Below the pieces are notes generated by a model, which saw only the letters and a program-made list of their open reading frames with translations, did no database searches and had not been told where the DNA came from. A stretch of 64,000 nucleotides of DNA from Amycolatopsis sp. DSM 110486 (GTDB taxonomy: Bacteria; Actinomycetota; Actinomycetes; Mycobacteriales; Pseudonocardiaceae), in assembly GCF_019468465.1 (NCBI RefSeq), contig NZ_CP080519.1, forward strand, positions 8,549,001 to 8,613,000, read 5' to 3'. Positions 28,566 to 37,927 of the stretch are shown here, piece after piece (the stretch's first letter is position 1; every line of letters begins with the position of its first letter). Made by a program: the position numbers and the translations under genes.

Positions 28566-31500
28566 TCAGCTCCGCAGCCGGGTGACAAGGCGGTGCACTT
28601 CCGCCGACGGCGGGACGGCCAGCTCGTGCATGGTCGCCACGTAACGTTGGTACAGCGCGAGCACGTCGTCGTCGTTGCCGCTGGCTTGAGCGAGAGTGAT
28701 CCGCAGCAGCCAGCCCTGCTCGCGGTACGGATCGAGGCGCAACACCGTGTCTACGTTGACGACCGCCTCCCGATACCGGCCGAGCCGGAACGCAACCCTG
28801 GCGACGTCCAGCCGAGCCCGGAGGATGCGCTCGTCAAGTTCGGCGCGCCGCGCCTCCACCCACGCACCGGACAGGCCACTGAGGTAGCTGCCTCGCTCGG
28901 TCCGCGCCAGCGTTGCGGTCAACGTGTCCAGCCTGGCTTCCCCGTTCTGGTGATCGGCCTGCGCGAACGCCTCCAGGACCTCGGCCGCGCTGCTGCCCAC
29001 CAGGTCGGGTCCGGGTAGGCAGAACCGGTCTTCCCGCAGAACGGGCGACAATTCGTCCGGCAGCACCTCACGCAGGCGATACAGCGCCTGCCGCAAGTAG
29101 CTGCGCCCAGCCGCTTCGTTGTTCGAGTCGAACAATGAGCCGAGCAGTTGCTGACGGCTTGCCTCGTGGTCGGGGGTGGCCAGCAGGTATGCGAGCAGCT
29201 CGATACTTTTGCGCAGCCGCGGCGTCGCGGGAACGCCGTCCACCCGCAGTTCCGGCTCACCCAGGTCCTCGAGCACCAGCCTCGGCGCCCGGCCGGCCGC
29301 GGTGATCCGGCGGCCGTTCGCGAGCGACGCGTTCAGCTCGTGCCAGCGCGACAGCCGGTTCGATTCGGTGTCCGCGCCGCGTACGGCCACGGCTGGCACG
29401 TCCGCCAGTGCGTTGAGCAGCAGATGCACCGAACCCCGTTCCTCGGCCACGCTGATCGCCAGTGCCGCGGACTCGTCGGAAGCATCCTCCGCGCCAAGCC
29501 GCCACAGGACTTCGGCCAGGTAACACGCGACCGTCGGGATCTCGAGCATGCGGTCTGCGCCGCGCATGCTCTCCAGGCCCTGGTGCAGCAGATCACGCGC
29601 CTCGGCGTCGCGGTGCCGCAGCAGGAACGCGAGCCCTCGCCATAGCCAGGCCAGTTCGCGAGTGAATGCGTGCGTACGCGAGCCGCTCGTCTCCGCCTCG
29701 TCCAGCGCGCGATGCGCGGCTTCCGGGTCATGATGCAGGCGCAAGCACAACTTCGCCTCCATCAGGTGCAGCAACACCCGGTAGATCTGGGACCCGGTCG
29801 CCGCCACGAGTTCGTGGCCGCGCCGCAGGGCCTGCCATGCGTCCTCGGCGCGCCCGAGGTCGATCATGAGTTCCACGGCGTCCAGCGCGTGCAGCCACAG
29901 TGGCTGAGCTGCGTCGCGGTGCGCCTCGTAGCGCGCCATCGCCTGTTCGATCCGCCCCGTCGCGCGGAGGCCGGCGATGACCCAGGGGGCACCGAGAACG
30001 CTGCGCCAAGGACCATAGGCGCCGGGGTCGGCCAAGCCGGCCAGCCGCCCGCGCATGAAGGCCAGTCGCATGAGCATCCCGTCCAGCGGTCCCGACGGGG
30101 TGGTCGCGAAAGCCGGGAACGGGGGCGGTGATTCGTCGCGGCTCAGTGCAAGCACGGTAAGCGCGATGTCCTTGGCGCGCCCCGGTGACATCAAGTCGGC
30201 TACTTGCCCGGCGTCCGCGATCCGGCCCGCGTGCCACAGGCACCACACCAGCAGGACCAGGGCTTCGCCCGAGCCGTTGTGCTCGTCGGCTGCCAGTTTG
30301 GTGATCCAGTCGCGACCGTGACGGTCGTAGAGCTCAACCGCCCGCCCGGCCTGTTCTAGGGCGAAGGCAACGCGCAGCACGATCCCGCCGATCCGTGGGC
30401 TGAGCGAACGCTCGGACGCCTGCAGTTCGTCGAGCCATCGTGCCGCGGGACCGAAGTCCATCCGCTCGATCAGGCGCGGCAGCAGCTCTGCCGCCAGCAC
30501 CCACGCCTCGTCAACTGCACCGACACCGAGAAGCGCGTCCACAGCCTCCTCCTGCTCGCCGCGGCGAACCAGCAGCCGGGCGTGCCGCAGGCGGACCCGC
30601 TTCAGCTCACCAGGCTCCTGCTCGGCAAGGAGGTCGCGCAGGTGGTCACGTAGCTGTGGGCTGACGATCAACGTTCGATCGTCGGGCCAGGTCGCGGGGA
30701 GGTGACGGTGGCGCAGCGCCGCCATGATCCGGGGTGCGTCTTCGAGCTGGAGCGCGACCGCGTCGTCTTGGGTTACCTCATCCAGCAGGCTCGTGTACAC
30801 CAGGAACCTTCGCTCCTGTTCGGACAGTCCGGACAGGACGTGCGTGGAGAGGTAGTCACGAAGCCGGTGCGGCGAGTCGGCGACGGCACCATCGGCGAAG
30901 AGAATTCCCGCCACCCAGCCGCCGGTGACACGAATGGCCTCAGCCGCGTCCGATGCCGATCGCCCGGCCAGACGCAACGCTTCCCCGGCCTCGTCGAGGT
31001 CGAAGGCGATGTCCGGACCGGTGAGTTCGGCGACGCGGGCCAGTTCACCGGTCGAACCGGTGTCCAGCGGCAAGGCGGTCCGGGAAATGAGGATGATCCC
31101 GACGCCCATGGGTGCGTAGCGGGTGAGTGCGGACAACACGGCGAGTGCCTCGTCGCTGCCGGAGATCCGCTCGGCGTTGTCACAGACGAGCACGATTCTG
31201 GTGCCGTGCAAGCTTTCGGCGAGCAGACCCGCCGCCTCACCGATCAGGATGCCGGCGGCAAGCGCATCGGTCGCCGCGCCACTCGCCTCGGGGGCGTGCG
31301 GCGCGACCGCTGCCTCGAGGTACAGCAGGAGGCGCCCTGCGGCTGATTCCGTACCGTCAAGCGACAGCCACGCCACCGGCCGGTCGAGATCCTCCAGTGC
31401 CACGGCAACGGCGGTGGTCTTGCCCGATCCTGCTGCCGCGTAAACGGTCAGTACGTTCGCCCGCTCGAGCAGAGCGTGGATGCGGGCGGTCACCCGACCC

Positions 31501-31601
31501 CGCCGGACCAGATGATCACCGAGAATCGGTGGCGCCAGCTTCCGCCGGATGACAGTACGCGCACCTGATTCCGGCGACACGCCGCCATCGGCAGGCGCCA
31601 C
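28566..31601 (-). CDS. Giant BTAD-containing MalT-like transcriptional activator
   Basis: The protein is about 1011 residues from GTG 31601, eight bases after GGGAGG; GTG 31610 is too close to that site. The N-terminal NTPase has Walker A YAAAGSGKTTAVAVAL (about 60) and a Walker-B-like RIVLVCDNAERI. A long helical-repeat middle follows (about 330-760). At the C-terminus lie an OmpR-type winged helix (about 770-850; LRVDGVPATPRLRKSIELLA, RQQLLGSLFDSNNEAAGRSY) and a BTAD domain (about 870-1008). It joins a MalT-like STAND core to a SARP-type output. It sits 83 bp upstream of the flavin reductase on the same strand. Confidence 0.88.
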   Translation of the reverse strand: MAPADGGVSPESGARTVIRRKLAPPILGDHLVRRGRVTARIHALLERANVLTVYAAAGSGKTTAVAVALEDLDRPVAWLSLDGTESAAGRLLLYLEAAVAPHAPEASGAATDALAAGILIGEAAGLLAESLHGTRIVLVCDNAERISGSDEALAVLSALTRYAPMGVGIILISRTALPLDTGSTGELARVAELTGPDIAFDLDEAGEALRLAGRSASDAAEAIRVTGGWVAGILFADGAVADSPHRLRDYLSTHVLSGLSEQERRFLVYTSLLDEVTQDDAVALQLEDAPRIMAALRHRHLPATWPDDRTLIVSPQLRDHLRDLLAEQEPGELKRVRLRHARLLVRRGEQEEAVDALLGVGAVDEAWVLAAELLPRLIERMDFGPAARWLDELQASERSLSPRIGGIVLRVAFALEQAGRAVELYDRHGRDWITKLAADEHNGSGEALVLLVWCLWHAGRIADAGQVADLMSPGRAKDIALTVLALSRDESPPPFPAFATTPSGPLDGMLMRLAFMRGRLAGLADPGAYGPWRSVLGAPWVIAGLRATGRIEQAMARYEAHRDAAQPLWLHALDAVELMIDLGRAEDAWQALRRGHELVAATGSQIYRVLLHLMEAKLCLRLHHDPEAAHRALDEAETSGSRTHAFTRELAWLWRGLAFLLRHRDAEARDLLHQGLESMRGADRMLEIPTVACYLAEVLWRLGAEDASDESAALAISVAEERGSVHLLLNALADVPAVAVRGADTESNRLSRWHELNASLANGRRITAAGRAPRLVLEDLGEPELRVDGVPATPRLRKSIELLAYLLATPDHEASRQQLLGSLFDSNNEAAGRSYLRQALYRLREVLPDELSPVLREDRFCLPGPDLVGSSAAEVLEAFAQADHQNGEARLDTLTATLARTERGSYLSGLSGAWVEARRAELDERILRARLDVARVAFRLGRYREAVVNVDTVLRLDPYREQGWLLRITLAQASGNDDDVLALYQRYVATMHELAVPPSAEVHRLVTRLRS

Positions 31602-31720
31602 GCGACGCACCTCCCATCGCTGTGTTGCTGAGCCGTGTGGCTCTTCCGCACCCGAGTGTCCCCTGCAGGACGCAGGTCGGCAACGTGCGATTTCGCCTGG
31701 ATTAACAGGCCTGGGCCACC

Positions 31721-32473
31721 TCAGCTCCGGCGCAGGAAAACCACCTCGACCAGGCGTACCTCGCGCCGCGGTACCCCTTCGATGACACCACCGTCGAGAA
31801 CGGTCACCTCGGTCGTCGAGCCGTCGACGACCGTCGTGTAGCGACCTGGGCGCGGAATCGCCAGAGCCGGATCGAGCAACAGGCGATCGTCACCGAGCGC
31901 GCGAGCGGGCAGTGCGTGCGGCCGACCGAGCAGCCGCGCGGCCCGCTCGACGTCACCGGCGGCGACGAGAGCACGGATCCGAGACGAGGACACGATGTCC
32001 CCGCCGACTGTCACCATCCCCGCGACGGTAGTGGTGAATCGCCGATCTTCACGCAGGGTCTGCGCATCGCCCATGCCACGCGCGCCGAACCGGAAATCGG
32101 CCCCCACCGCCACCCGGACCGCGCCGAGTCGTCCGACCAGCACCTCGTCGACGAACGTGGCTGTGTCCATGGACGCCCACTCGCGGTCGAACGGGATGAC
32201 CACGACTTCCCTCACGCCCAGTGCGGCGAGCCTCCTTCGCTTGCCGGCCGCGTCAGTCAGCAGTCGTGGGCCATCGCCTGGTCGCACTACCGACCGCGGG
32301 TGCGGATCGAAGGTCAGCACCGTCTCGCAGCCCGCGATCACTCGTGCATGACCCAGGTGGACACCGTCGAAGGTGCCGACCGCCACCGCGCGGCGGCCCG
32401 GCCGCACCTGCAGCGCATCGATGAGACGGGTCGGTGAGCTGTTCGGTGTCCGGAGCACTCCGGGACTATCCAT
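31721..32473 (-). CDS. Stand-alone FAD synthetase (RibF N-terminal adenylyltransferase only)
   Basis: The 250-residue protein starts at ATG 32473 after GGGGAGG. It carries the FMN adenylyltransferase module of RibF: GTFDGVHLGHARVIA with the HxGH motif (about residue 40), VAVGADFRFGARGMGDAQTL, and IVSSSRIRALVAAGDVERAA. The riboflavin kinase domain (normally ~120 further residues) is absent; only ~60 unrelated C-terminal residues follow. It would make FAD from FMN, in a cluster that also has a flavin reductase and an FADH2-dependent monooxygenase, so it is likely a pathway-dedicated copy. Confidence 0.85.
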   Translation of the reverse strand: MDSPGVLRTPNSSPTRLIDALQVRPGRRAVAVGTFDGVHLGHARVIAGCETVLTFDPHPRSVVRPGDGPRLLTDAAGKRRRLAALGVREVVVIPFDREWASMDTATFVDEVLVGRLGAVRVAVGADFRFGARGMGDAQTLREDRRFTTTVAGMVTVGGDIVSSSRIRALVAAGDVERAARLLGRPHALPARALGDDRLLLDPALAIPRPGRYTTVVDGSTTEVTVLDGGVIEGVPRREVRLVEVVFLRRS

Positions 32474-32670
32474 GATTCCTCCCCGTTTGGGGCTTGAGCG
32501 CCTCGATCGTGCCCCAGCGTGTGTTAGCGACGCGAGAGCCGGGCAGCTCGGTGGCGAGCACTACGTGAACGGCCCTGTTAGGCCGACTTGTCAGCCCAGG
32601 CTGGACCGCGTTGCAGTGGAAGCACCGTTCCGGCGGAACTGCCGGGGACAAGCAGAAGGAGACACGAATA

Positions 32671-33597
32671 GTGTCACGCACCGAGCAGTCGGGGCGGCGC
32701 ACGGCGCTGGTGACCGGGGCCAGCCGCGGTATTGGGTACGCCGTAGCGCAGCTACTGGTCGAGCAGGGCGCCGCTGTCGCGCTGCTCGCCCGGGATGAGA
32801 CCGCCGTGAAGGACGCCGCGGCACGTCTGAGTGGGGAAACGCTGGCCGTACCCGCAGATGTGCGCGACAGCGAGTCCGTCGCCGCCGCCGTCGGCAACGC
32901 GTACGACTGGAACGGTCGGCTCGACATTGTCGTCAACTGCGCTGGACCCCAGATCACGTCGGCGCCACTTGCCGACGCCGAGCACGGTGTGCTCGGTGCA
33001 GCGCTCGATACGAAACTTCGCGGGTTTGTCCGGATCGCCAAGGCCGCTCTGCCCAGGATGACCGGCGGCGCGATCGTCAACGTTGCGGGAGCTACTGCGC
33101 ACGTTCTGGTTCCAGGCGCCGCGGTCACTGGAATCACGAACGCCGCCGTCGTGGCTTTGACCAGTTACCTGGCGGCCGAAGCCGCGTTGCGCGGGGTCCG
33201 GGTCAACGCGGTGTCGCCGGGAATGACGCTGACTGAAGGCTGGCTCGCACGACACGCGGCGATGGCCGAGAAACAAGGCCTGACTGCCGACGCGGTGCGC
33301 GCCAACATGATCGATGCGCTCGGGATTCAGCTGGGCCGATGGGCGCGCACGGGGGAGGTCGCCGCCGCGGTCGCGTTCCAAGCCTCTGACGACGCGTCCT
33401 ACATCACCGGTCAGGTGCTACGCGTCGACGGCGGCCTGACGAAGCCGGTGGCAGATCGCGTTCTTCGACCGCTACTTGAAGGACGAACACAACGAAGTCG
33501 ACACATGGCCGCACGTGCGCATCGAGATCCGCGACGCGTACTACTCGGGCTGGTGGCGAAACGAGAACGAGTGGCCGATCAAGCGCACCGTCCATAA
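32671..33597 (+). CDS. Short-chain dehydrogenase/reductase with an aberrant C-terminal tail
   Basis: The start is GTG 32671 (VSRTEQSGRRTALVTGASRG), 10 bases after AAGGAG. The SDR cofactor motif TGASRGIG and the NCAG motif are present. Where most SDRs have YxxxK, this one has GITNAAVVALTSYLAAEAAL with no Tyr-x3-Lys at the usual place, so catalysis is doubtful or the protein is an FabI/atypical-type SDR. The normal fold ends at QVLRVDGGLTKPVA (about 33449). The last ~48 residues are out-of-frame translation of a following CocE-hydrolase fragment, so the gene has lost its native end by a junction at about 33448. Confidence 0.75.
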   Translation: MSRTEQSGRRTALVTGASRGIGYAVAQLLVEQGAAVALLARDETAVKDAAARLSGETLAVPADVRDSESVAAAVGNAYDWNGRLDIVVNCAGPQITSAPLADAEHGVLGAALDTKLRGFVRIAKAALPRMTGGAIVNVAGATAHVLVPGAAVTGITNAAVVALTSYLAAEAALRGVRVNAVSPGMTLTEGWLARHAAMAEKQGLTADAVRANMIDALGIQLGRWARTGEVAAAVAFQASDDASYITGQVLRVDGGLTKPVADRVLRPLLEGRTQRSRHMAARAHRDPRRVLLGLVAKRERVADQAHRP

Positions 33598-34209
33598 GCC
33601 ACTGTTCCTCGACGCCGCGACGGCGTCCGTCACCGAGCAGCCGGTACCGGGGGAGGCCACGGTCAGCTACGACGCGACCGCGACCGAGATCACCGCCACC
33701 TTCTCCTACACGTTCGCGGAAGACACCGAGATCACGGGTACGCCGCGCTGAAGCTGTGGATCTCCCTCGACGGCTCCGACGACGCCGACCTCTTCGTCGC
33801 GGTCCAAAAGCTCGATGCCGAAGGAGTCGTCGTCAACTTCCCGTACTTCACCTGGCAGGACGACGGCCAGAGCACTCACGGCTGGCAGCGCGTCTCTCAC
33901 CGGGACCTCGATCCGGCGACGTCAACTCGGCAGCAACCGGTCCACACGCACCGCACCGAACGCCGTCTCGTGCCCCACGAGATCGTCCCCGTCGAGGTCG
34001 AGTTGTGGCCCTCCAGAACCTTGTACCGCGCCGGGGAGTCGCTGCGAGTGCTGGTGAAGGGCACCGACATCCAGTCGTATCCGGAGACGGTGTTCGTCGC
34101 CGGGCACACGTTGGATCGCAACCGCGGCCGTCACGTCATCCACACCGGAGGTCGGTTCGACTCTCGTCTGCTCATCCCCGTCGTTCCCTCTGCCGACAAC
34201 GAGTCCTGA
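33449..34209 (+). pseudogene. C-terminal half of a CocE/NonD-type hydrolase, headless and frameshifted
   Basis: From codon TGG at 33449 the frame reads WQIAFFDRYLKDEHNEVDTW, YYSGWWRNENEWPIKRTVHK and ITATFSYTFAEDTEITG. This is the linker and jelly-roll C-terminal domain of X-Pro dipeptidyl-peptidase/CocE enzymes. A one-base loss near 33739 (GGTTAC expected, GGTAC present) causes a stop. The neighbouring frame then continues AALKLWISLDGSDDADLFVA to FDSRLLIPVVPSADNES at 34209. The catalytic alpha/beta-hydrolase half is missing. Confidence 0.8.
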
Positions 34210-34635
34210 CCGAGACCACCTGGCTCGCCGACCACCTGAACGATCCGGACATCCGGATCGTGGACATCAGGGGTTCGACGTCCTGTTCGCCAGGCTCCGC
34301 AACGAAACCCCCTACCGGCCACCCGAGCGCCGGGCCGCTTGACAACCGCTGTAGGGACACGGACCGCGCCACTCGTTTCGGAAACAGCCGGGCACTCCGA
34401 AACGACGGAGGCCGTCCGCTCCAGCAGGTCCGCTCTGGGGCGGACACGGCGTCCGGGATTTGGGTCTTGGAGGACCTGCTGACCTTCCCTGCCGGAAAGG
34501 ACGCCCGGGGGGCCATGACGGCTACGGACAGTACCGAGACCTACCGAAAGGTCGACGGGCACTGGCTGATCGACTCGCTGGTGCTGACCCGATTCCGGAT
34601 GGACAAACTGGAGAACTGGACTCCGGACGCCTGAC
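34210..34635 (+). pseudogene. Fused remnants of a rhodanese-type sulfurtransferase and a SnoaL-like protein
   Basis: Directly after the CocE fragment the sequence reads LTETTWLADHLNDPDIRIVD (IRG), the start of a rhodanese/3-mercaptopyruvate sulfurtransferase, and then loses coding sense. From about 34440 it reads SGIWVLEDLLTFPAGKDARG and TETYRKVDGHWLIDSLVLTR, typical of the last third of a SnoaL/NTF2-like protein, ending at 34634. A frame change is needed inside the second piece. Neither gene is intact. Confidence 0.55.
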
Positions 34636-34740
34636 ACGGAGGCTGTATCCGCAGCCGCGCAATCACGCAGCGCAACCGGCTCCGCCTGACCCTCGCCTGG
34701 GGAATTACGCTTCTCACCGGCGGGAGGTTCCAGCGGTCTG

Positions 34741-35139
34741 TCAGGCCTGTTCGGCGTCGAAAGTCGTTCTTGAGTCCAGGATGCCGCCGGAGTTGTCCTC
34801 TGCCCAACGCGCCAGTGACTGGACAATGCCCAGCAAGCTGAGCCCGCGCGCGGTGAGGGCGTAGTCGACGCGCGGGGGCTTGGTGTTGTGGACGGTCCGC
34901 GTGACGAGACCGTCACGCTGAAGCCTTCGCAGGGTGGCGCTGAGCATCCGCTGGGTAATGGGGCTGGGGCCGCTGAGGCGGCGCAGTTCGTTGAACCCGC
35001 GGGTGGTGTCGGCGAGCTTGCAGATCACCACGACCGACCACTTGTCGCCGATGCGTTCCAGCACGCTGCGGATGAGGTCATGGCCTCGTTCGCACAGTTC
35101 GGTGTCTGTCTCCCGTGGTTCCGTGATCACCTGCGTCAT
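34741..35139 (-). CDS. HxlR family transcriptional regulator
   Basis: The 132-residue protein is taken from ATG 35139 (MTQVITEPRETDTELCERGH). The HxlR winged helix is clear: LIRSVLERIGDKWSVVVICK, RGFNELRRLSGPSPITQRML, TLRRLQRDGLVTRTVHNTKP and PRVDYALTARGLSLLGIVQS. HxlR proteins are redox- or electrophile-responsive regulators, often divergent from an oxidoreductase they control. Here an SDR gene starts 347 bp away on the other strand. A Cys in ELCERGHD is in the position used for sensing in several relatives. Confidence 0.9.
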   Translation of the reverse strand: MTQVITEPRETDTELCERGHDLIRSVLERIGDKWSVVVICKLADTTRGFNELRRLSGPSPITQRMLSATLRRLQRDGLVTRTVHNTKPPRVDYALTARGLSLLGIVQSLARWAEDNSGGILDSRTTFDAEQA

Positions 35140-35148
35140 ACCAGGAAG

Positions 35149-35170
35149 TATACAAGCGTAACCAGGTATA
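35149..35170. promoter_or_regulatory. Inverted repeat TATAC-N12-GTATA upstream of the HxlR gene
   Basis: This repeat lies 10 bp upstream of the HxlR start, in the region shared with the divergent SDR. A second inverted repeat GGTAC-N8-GTACC-like (about 35298-35315) lies closer to the SDR. Both are candidate HxlR operators. Confidence 0.4.
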
Positions 35171-35485
35171 AAGTTGGCGCCAAACTGCGGATCACAGGAG
35201 CAGCCCCCGTCCCGGGGGTCGGTTCCCTCGGTGATACCTGGGCACTTCAAAATGCCCTCTTGTCGCGTTGATTCCTGTTCCGGAGACTTGATCCAGGTAC
35301 GGGAGACGTACCAGGTAATTGTCAGATACCCCTCTGGGAATGGCGGCGGGCGAGCCGTTCCACTCTACGCATTCGCCGAGCCGGACGTGCTGCAGGTTGT
35401 CGACCTACCAAGTCCGCATACGGGGCCGTTGAGGTCCCCCGGCGGCCGTGGCCTCCCTGCCATGCCGGGCAACGAAAGGAGAAGC

Positions 35486-36250
35486 ATGTCCAACCGTCTG
35501 CAGTCCAAGGTCATCGTGGTTACCGGAGGATCCTCCGGTATGGGCGCGGCCTTTGCGAGGCGCGCCGCGTCCGAGGGGGCAACGGTGCTCATCGGGGCGC
35601 GTGACAAGGAGCGTGGCGAGGCGACCGCGGCGGAGATCGTCCGGGAGGGTGGCAAGGCCCTGTTCGTTCCGACGGATGTGACGGTCGAGGAGGAGGTTGC
35701 CCATCTGGTCGATGTCGCGGTCAACGAGTTCGGTGGCCTGCATGGCGCCTTCAACAACGCGGGCGGCGGCAACAGCCAGGGAGCGCTCGGGGACATCGAC
35801 GCGTCCTTCTGGGACAGTGTCATCGCCCTCAACCTGACCAGCGTTTTCTACAGCCTCAAGCACGAGATTCCGGCGATCGTGGCCAGAGGTGGCGGTTCCA
35901 TCGTCAACAACGCCTCCGTTGTCGGTGTGGTGGGTGACCCGGGGGCTCCGGCCTACGCGGCTGCCAAGCACGGTGTCGTGGGCCTCACCCGTTCGACGGC
36001 GCTCGACGCGGCCAGGTCCGGCGTGCGGGTGAACGCCCTGGTGACGGGGCTGGTGAACACGCCGCTGTGGCGCAGCGTTGTCGACGGCAATCCGGAAGCC
36101 GCGCAGGCCCTCCTCGACAAGCAGCCGACCGGCCGGGCCGCCGATGAGGCGGAGATTGCTGCGTTCGCCGCCTTCCTGCTCAGTGACGAGAGCCCGTTCA
36201 TCACCGGCGCGGCTCTCGCCATCGACGGCGCGCTGACCGCCGGCTATTGA
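35486..36250 (+). CDS. Short-chain dehydrogenase/reductase (classical SDR)
   Basis: The 254-residue protein starts at ATG 35486 after AAAGGAG. All classical SDR motifs are present: TGGSSGMG (about 12), NNAGGG (about 91), the catalytic Tyr-Lys in YAAAKHG (about 156) and the C-terminal PFITGAALAIDGALTAGY. ARDKERGEATAAEI after the second beta strand suggests NADP(H). It is probably controlled by the divergent HxlR regulator and so may act on reactive carbonyls or quinones; the substrate is not predictable. Confidence 0.92.
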   Translation: MSNRLQSKVIVVTGGSSGMGAAFARRAASEGATVLIGARDKERGEATAAEIVREGGKALFVPTDVTVEEEVAHLVDVAVNEFGGLHGAFNNAGGGNSQGALGDIDASFWDSVIALNLTSVFYSLKHEIPAIVARGGGSIVNNASVVGVVGDPGAPAYAAAKHGVVGLTRSTALDAARSGVRVNALVTGLVNTPLWRSVVDGNPEAAQALLDKQPTGRAADEAEIAAFAAFLLSDESPFITGAALAIDGALTAGY

Positions 36251-36646
36251 GCTGTCATAGGTCGGCCAATCGGTCCGGCGGCCCCGAGCGAGGGCGTCGC
36301 ACGCATGCCGGCTGTACAACGCTCCGGTCAACTGCGGCGTCCCCCGCCGGGCAGGGCTTGCCCGGTCGGCGCACACACCAGGCTGACGACGTTTTGCGTC
36401 AGCGCCTCGGAGCGCTGTTGCCGCCGATGCATACGACGTGAGGTGTACCGAGCAGCGCTTGCTCCTTAGCCCCATGTACCCGGCTGCGCCGTATCCGCAT
36501 CCCCGGCAAGGTAGCCGTTTCCGTTCCCTGCACTGCTGTGCGGACAAGCAGGAGCGTGGCGGCGCCGCCGCCTGCGCGGAGGGCGACGCCCCCGAACCAC
36601 CGGGCGAAACTTCATTATGGAGAGAAGAGAGATTGTGGAGGATGTG
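36251..36646. other. Intergenic region with a stem-loop at 36382-36403
   Basis: About 395 bp lie between the SDR stop and the oxidoreductase pseudogene. GCTGACG-N8-CGTCAGC (36382-36403) is a perfect 7-bp stem enclosing TTTT and may terminate SDR transcription. No gene is seen. Confidence 0.45.
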
Positions 36647-37781
36647 ATGACGGTGGAGCGGGACAAGACGATCGGCGTGGGCATTGTCGGCGGCAGCACC
36701 GGCGGATGGGCCGCACTCGGCCATGTCCCCGCGCTGCGGGCGCTGCCCGGGTACGACCTGCGTGCGGTCAGCACGTCGCGACAGGAGTCCGCCGAGGCCG
36801 CCGCCAAGGAGTTCGGCGCGGACGCTGCGTACGACAACCATGCGAACCTCATCGCCGACCCCGCCGTCGATCTGGTGGTGGTCGCCGTGAAGATCGCCCA
36901 CCACAGGGAGATCATCTCCGCGGCACTGTCCGCGGGGAAGACGGTCTACAGCGAATGGCCCTGGGCGTCGGCCTCGCGGAGGCCGGGGATCTCACCGCGA
37001 TGGCCGCACACGCCGGAGTGCGGACGGCCGTCGGGCTGTAGGCGCGCTTTGCCCCCGAGGTCCACTACGCCCGTGACCTGGTCGCCCAGGGGTACGCGGG
37101 CAGGGTGCTCGGCAGCACGCTGGTCGACTCCGGCGTCGCGTGGGGCCCGACCGCGGACCGGGGCCACCTGTACTGGTACGACGACGCCAACGGCGCCACC
37201 ACCCTGACCGTACCCACCGTGCACGCGCTGGAGGCCGTCCACCATGTGCTCGGCGGGTTCGCCGACCTCGACGCCCGCCTGGTCCGCGGACGCACCGAGG
37301 TGACGCTGTCGGACGACGGCAGCACGGCGCCGGTCAGCGCGCCCGACCAGGTGATGATCGCCGGCACCCTGGACTCGGGAGCCGCCGCGTCGATCCACTA
37401 CCGCCGCGGAGCCTCCCGCGGCGACAACCTGCGTTGGGATATCAACGGCACCGAGGGCGACCTGGTTGTGACCTCCGCGGTCGGCAGTCTGCAGGTTGCG
37501 CCCCTCCTGCTGGAAGGGGGCCGGGCGACGACCCGCGGGTGGCCGAACTCGCCGTGCCGGACGCGTACTTCGCCGGAGTGGGGCGGGAGCTGACCGGCCC
37601 GGCGCACAACGTGGCGCAGCTCTACGCACAGCTCGCCCGGGACCTCGCCGACGGCACGCACGAGGTGCCCAACTTGGCGTACGCGCTCACTCGGCACCGC
37701 CTCGTCGACGCCGTCGAGAAGGCGTCGGCGACCGGGGTGCGCCAGAGCCTGACCGGCCCCGTGGGCCCGGAGGGAGACTGA
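36647..37781 (+). pseudogene. Gfo/Idh/MocA family oxidoreductase, three inactivating lesions
   Basis: From ATG 36647 (MTVERDKTIGVGIVGGSTGG) the Rossmann domain is normal through GKTVYSEWP, the dehydrogenase EKP-like motif. A one-base loss near 36960 (CCCC to CCC) then shifts the frame. In the restored frame a TAG at 37039 interrupts VGL-ARFAPEVHYARDL (probably CAG originally). The frame continues DSGVAWGPTADRGHLYWYDD, HALEAVHHVLGGFADLDARL, until an extra base in a G run near 37517. The last frame ends PNLAYALTRHRLVDAVEKAS at 37781. The three lesions make it non-functional unless they are sequencing errors. Confidence 0.8.
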
Positions 37782-37927
37782 CACGAAGGCCGTCGCGGTC
37801 CGAGCAATGCTTGAAACCTGTGTATCAGCCCGGTGAGGGGCGTACCTTCCCGGTGATCAGCTCAGGCTCTCAAGCAAGGCCGACGTTGGCGCGTCGGTCG
37901 GGAAGGCACGCCCGTGAATCTCCTATG

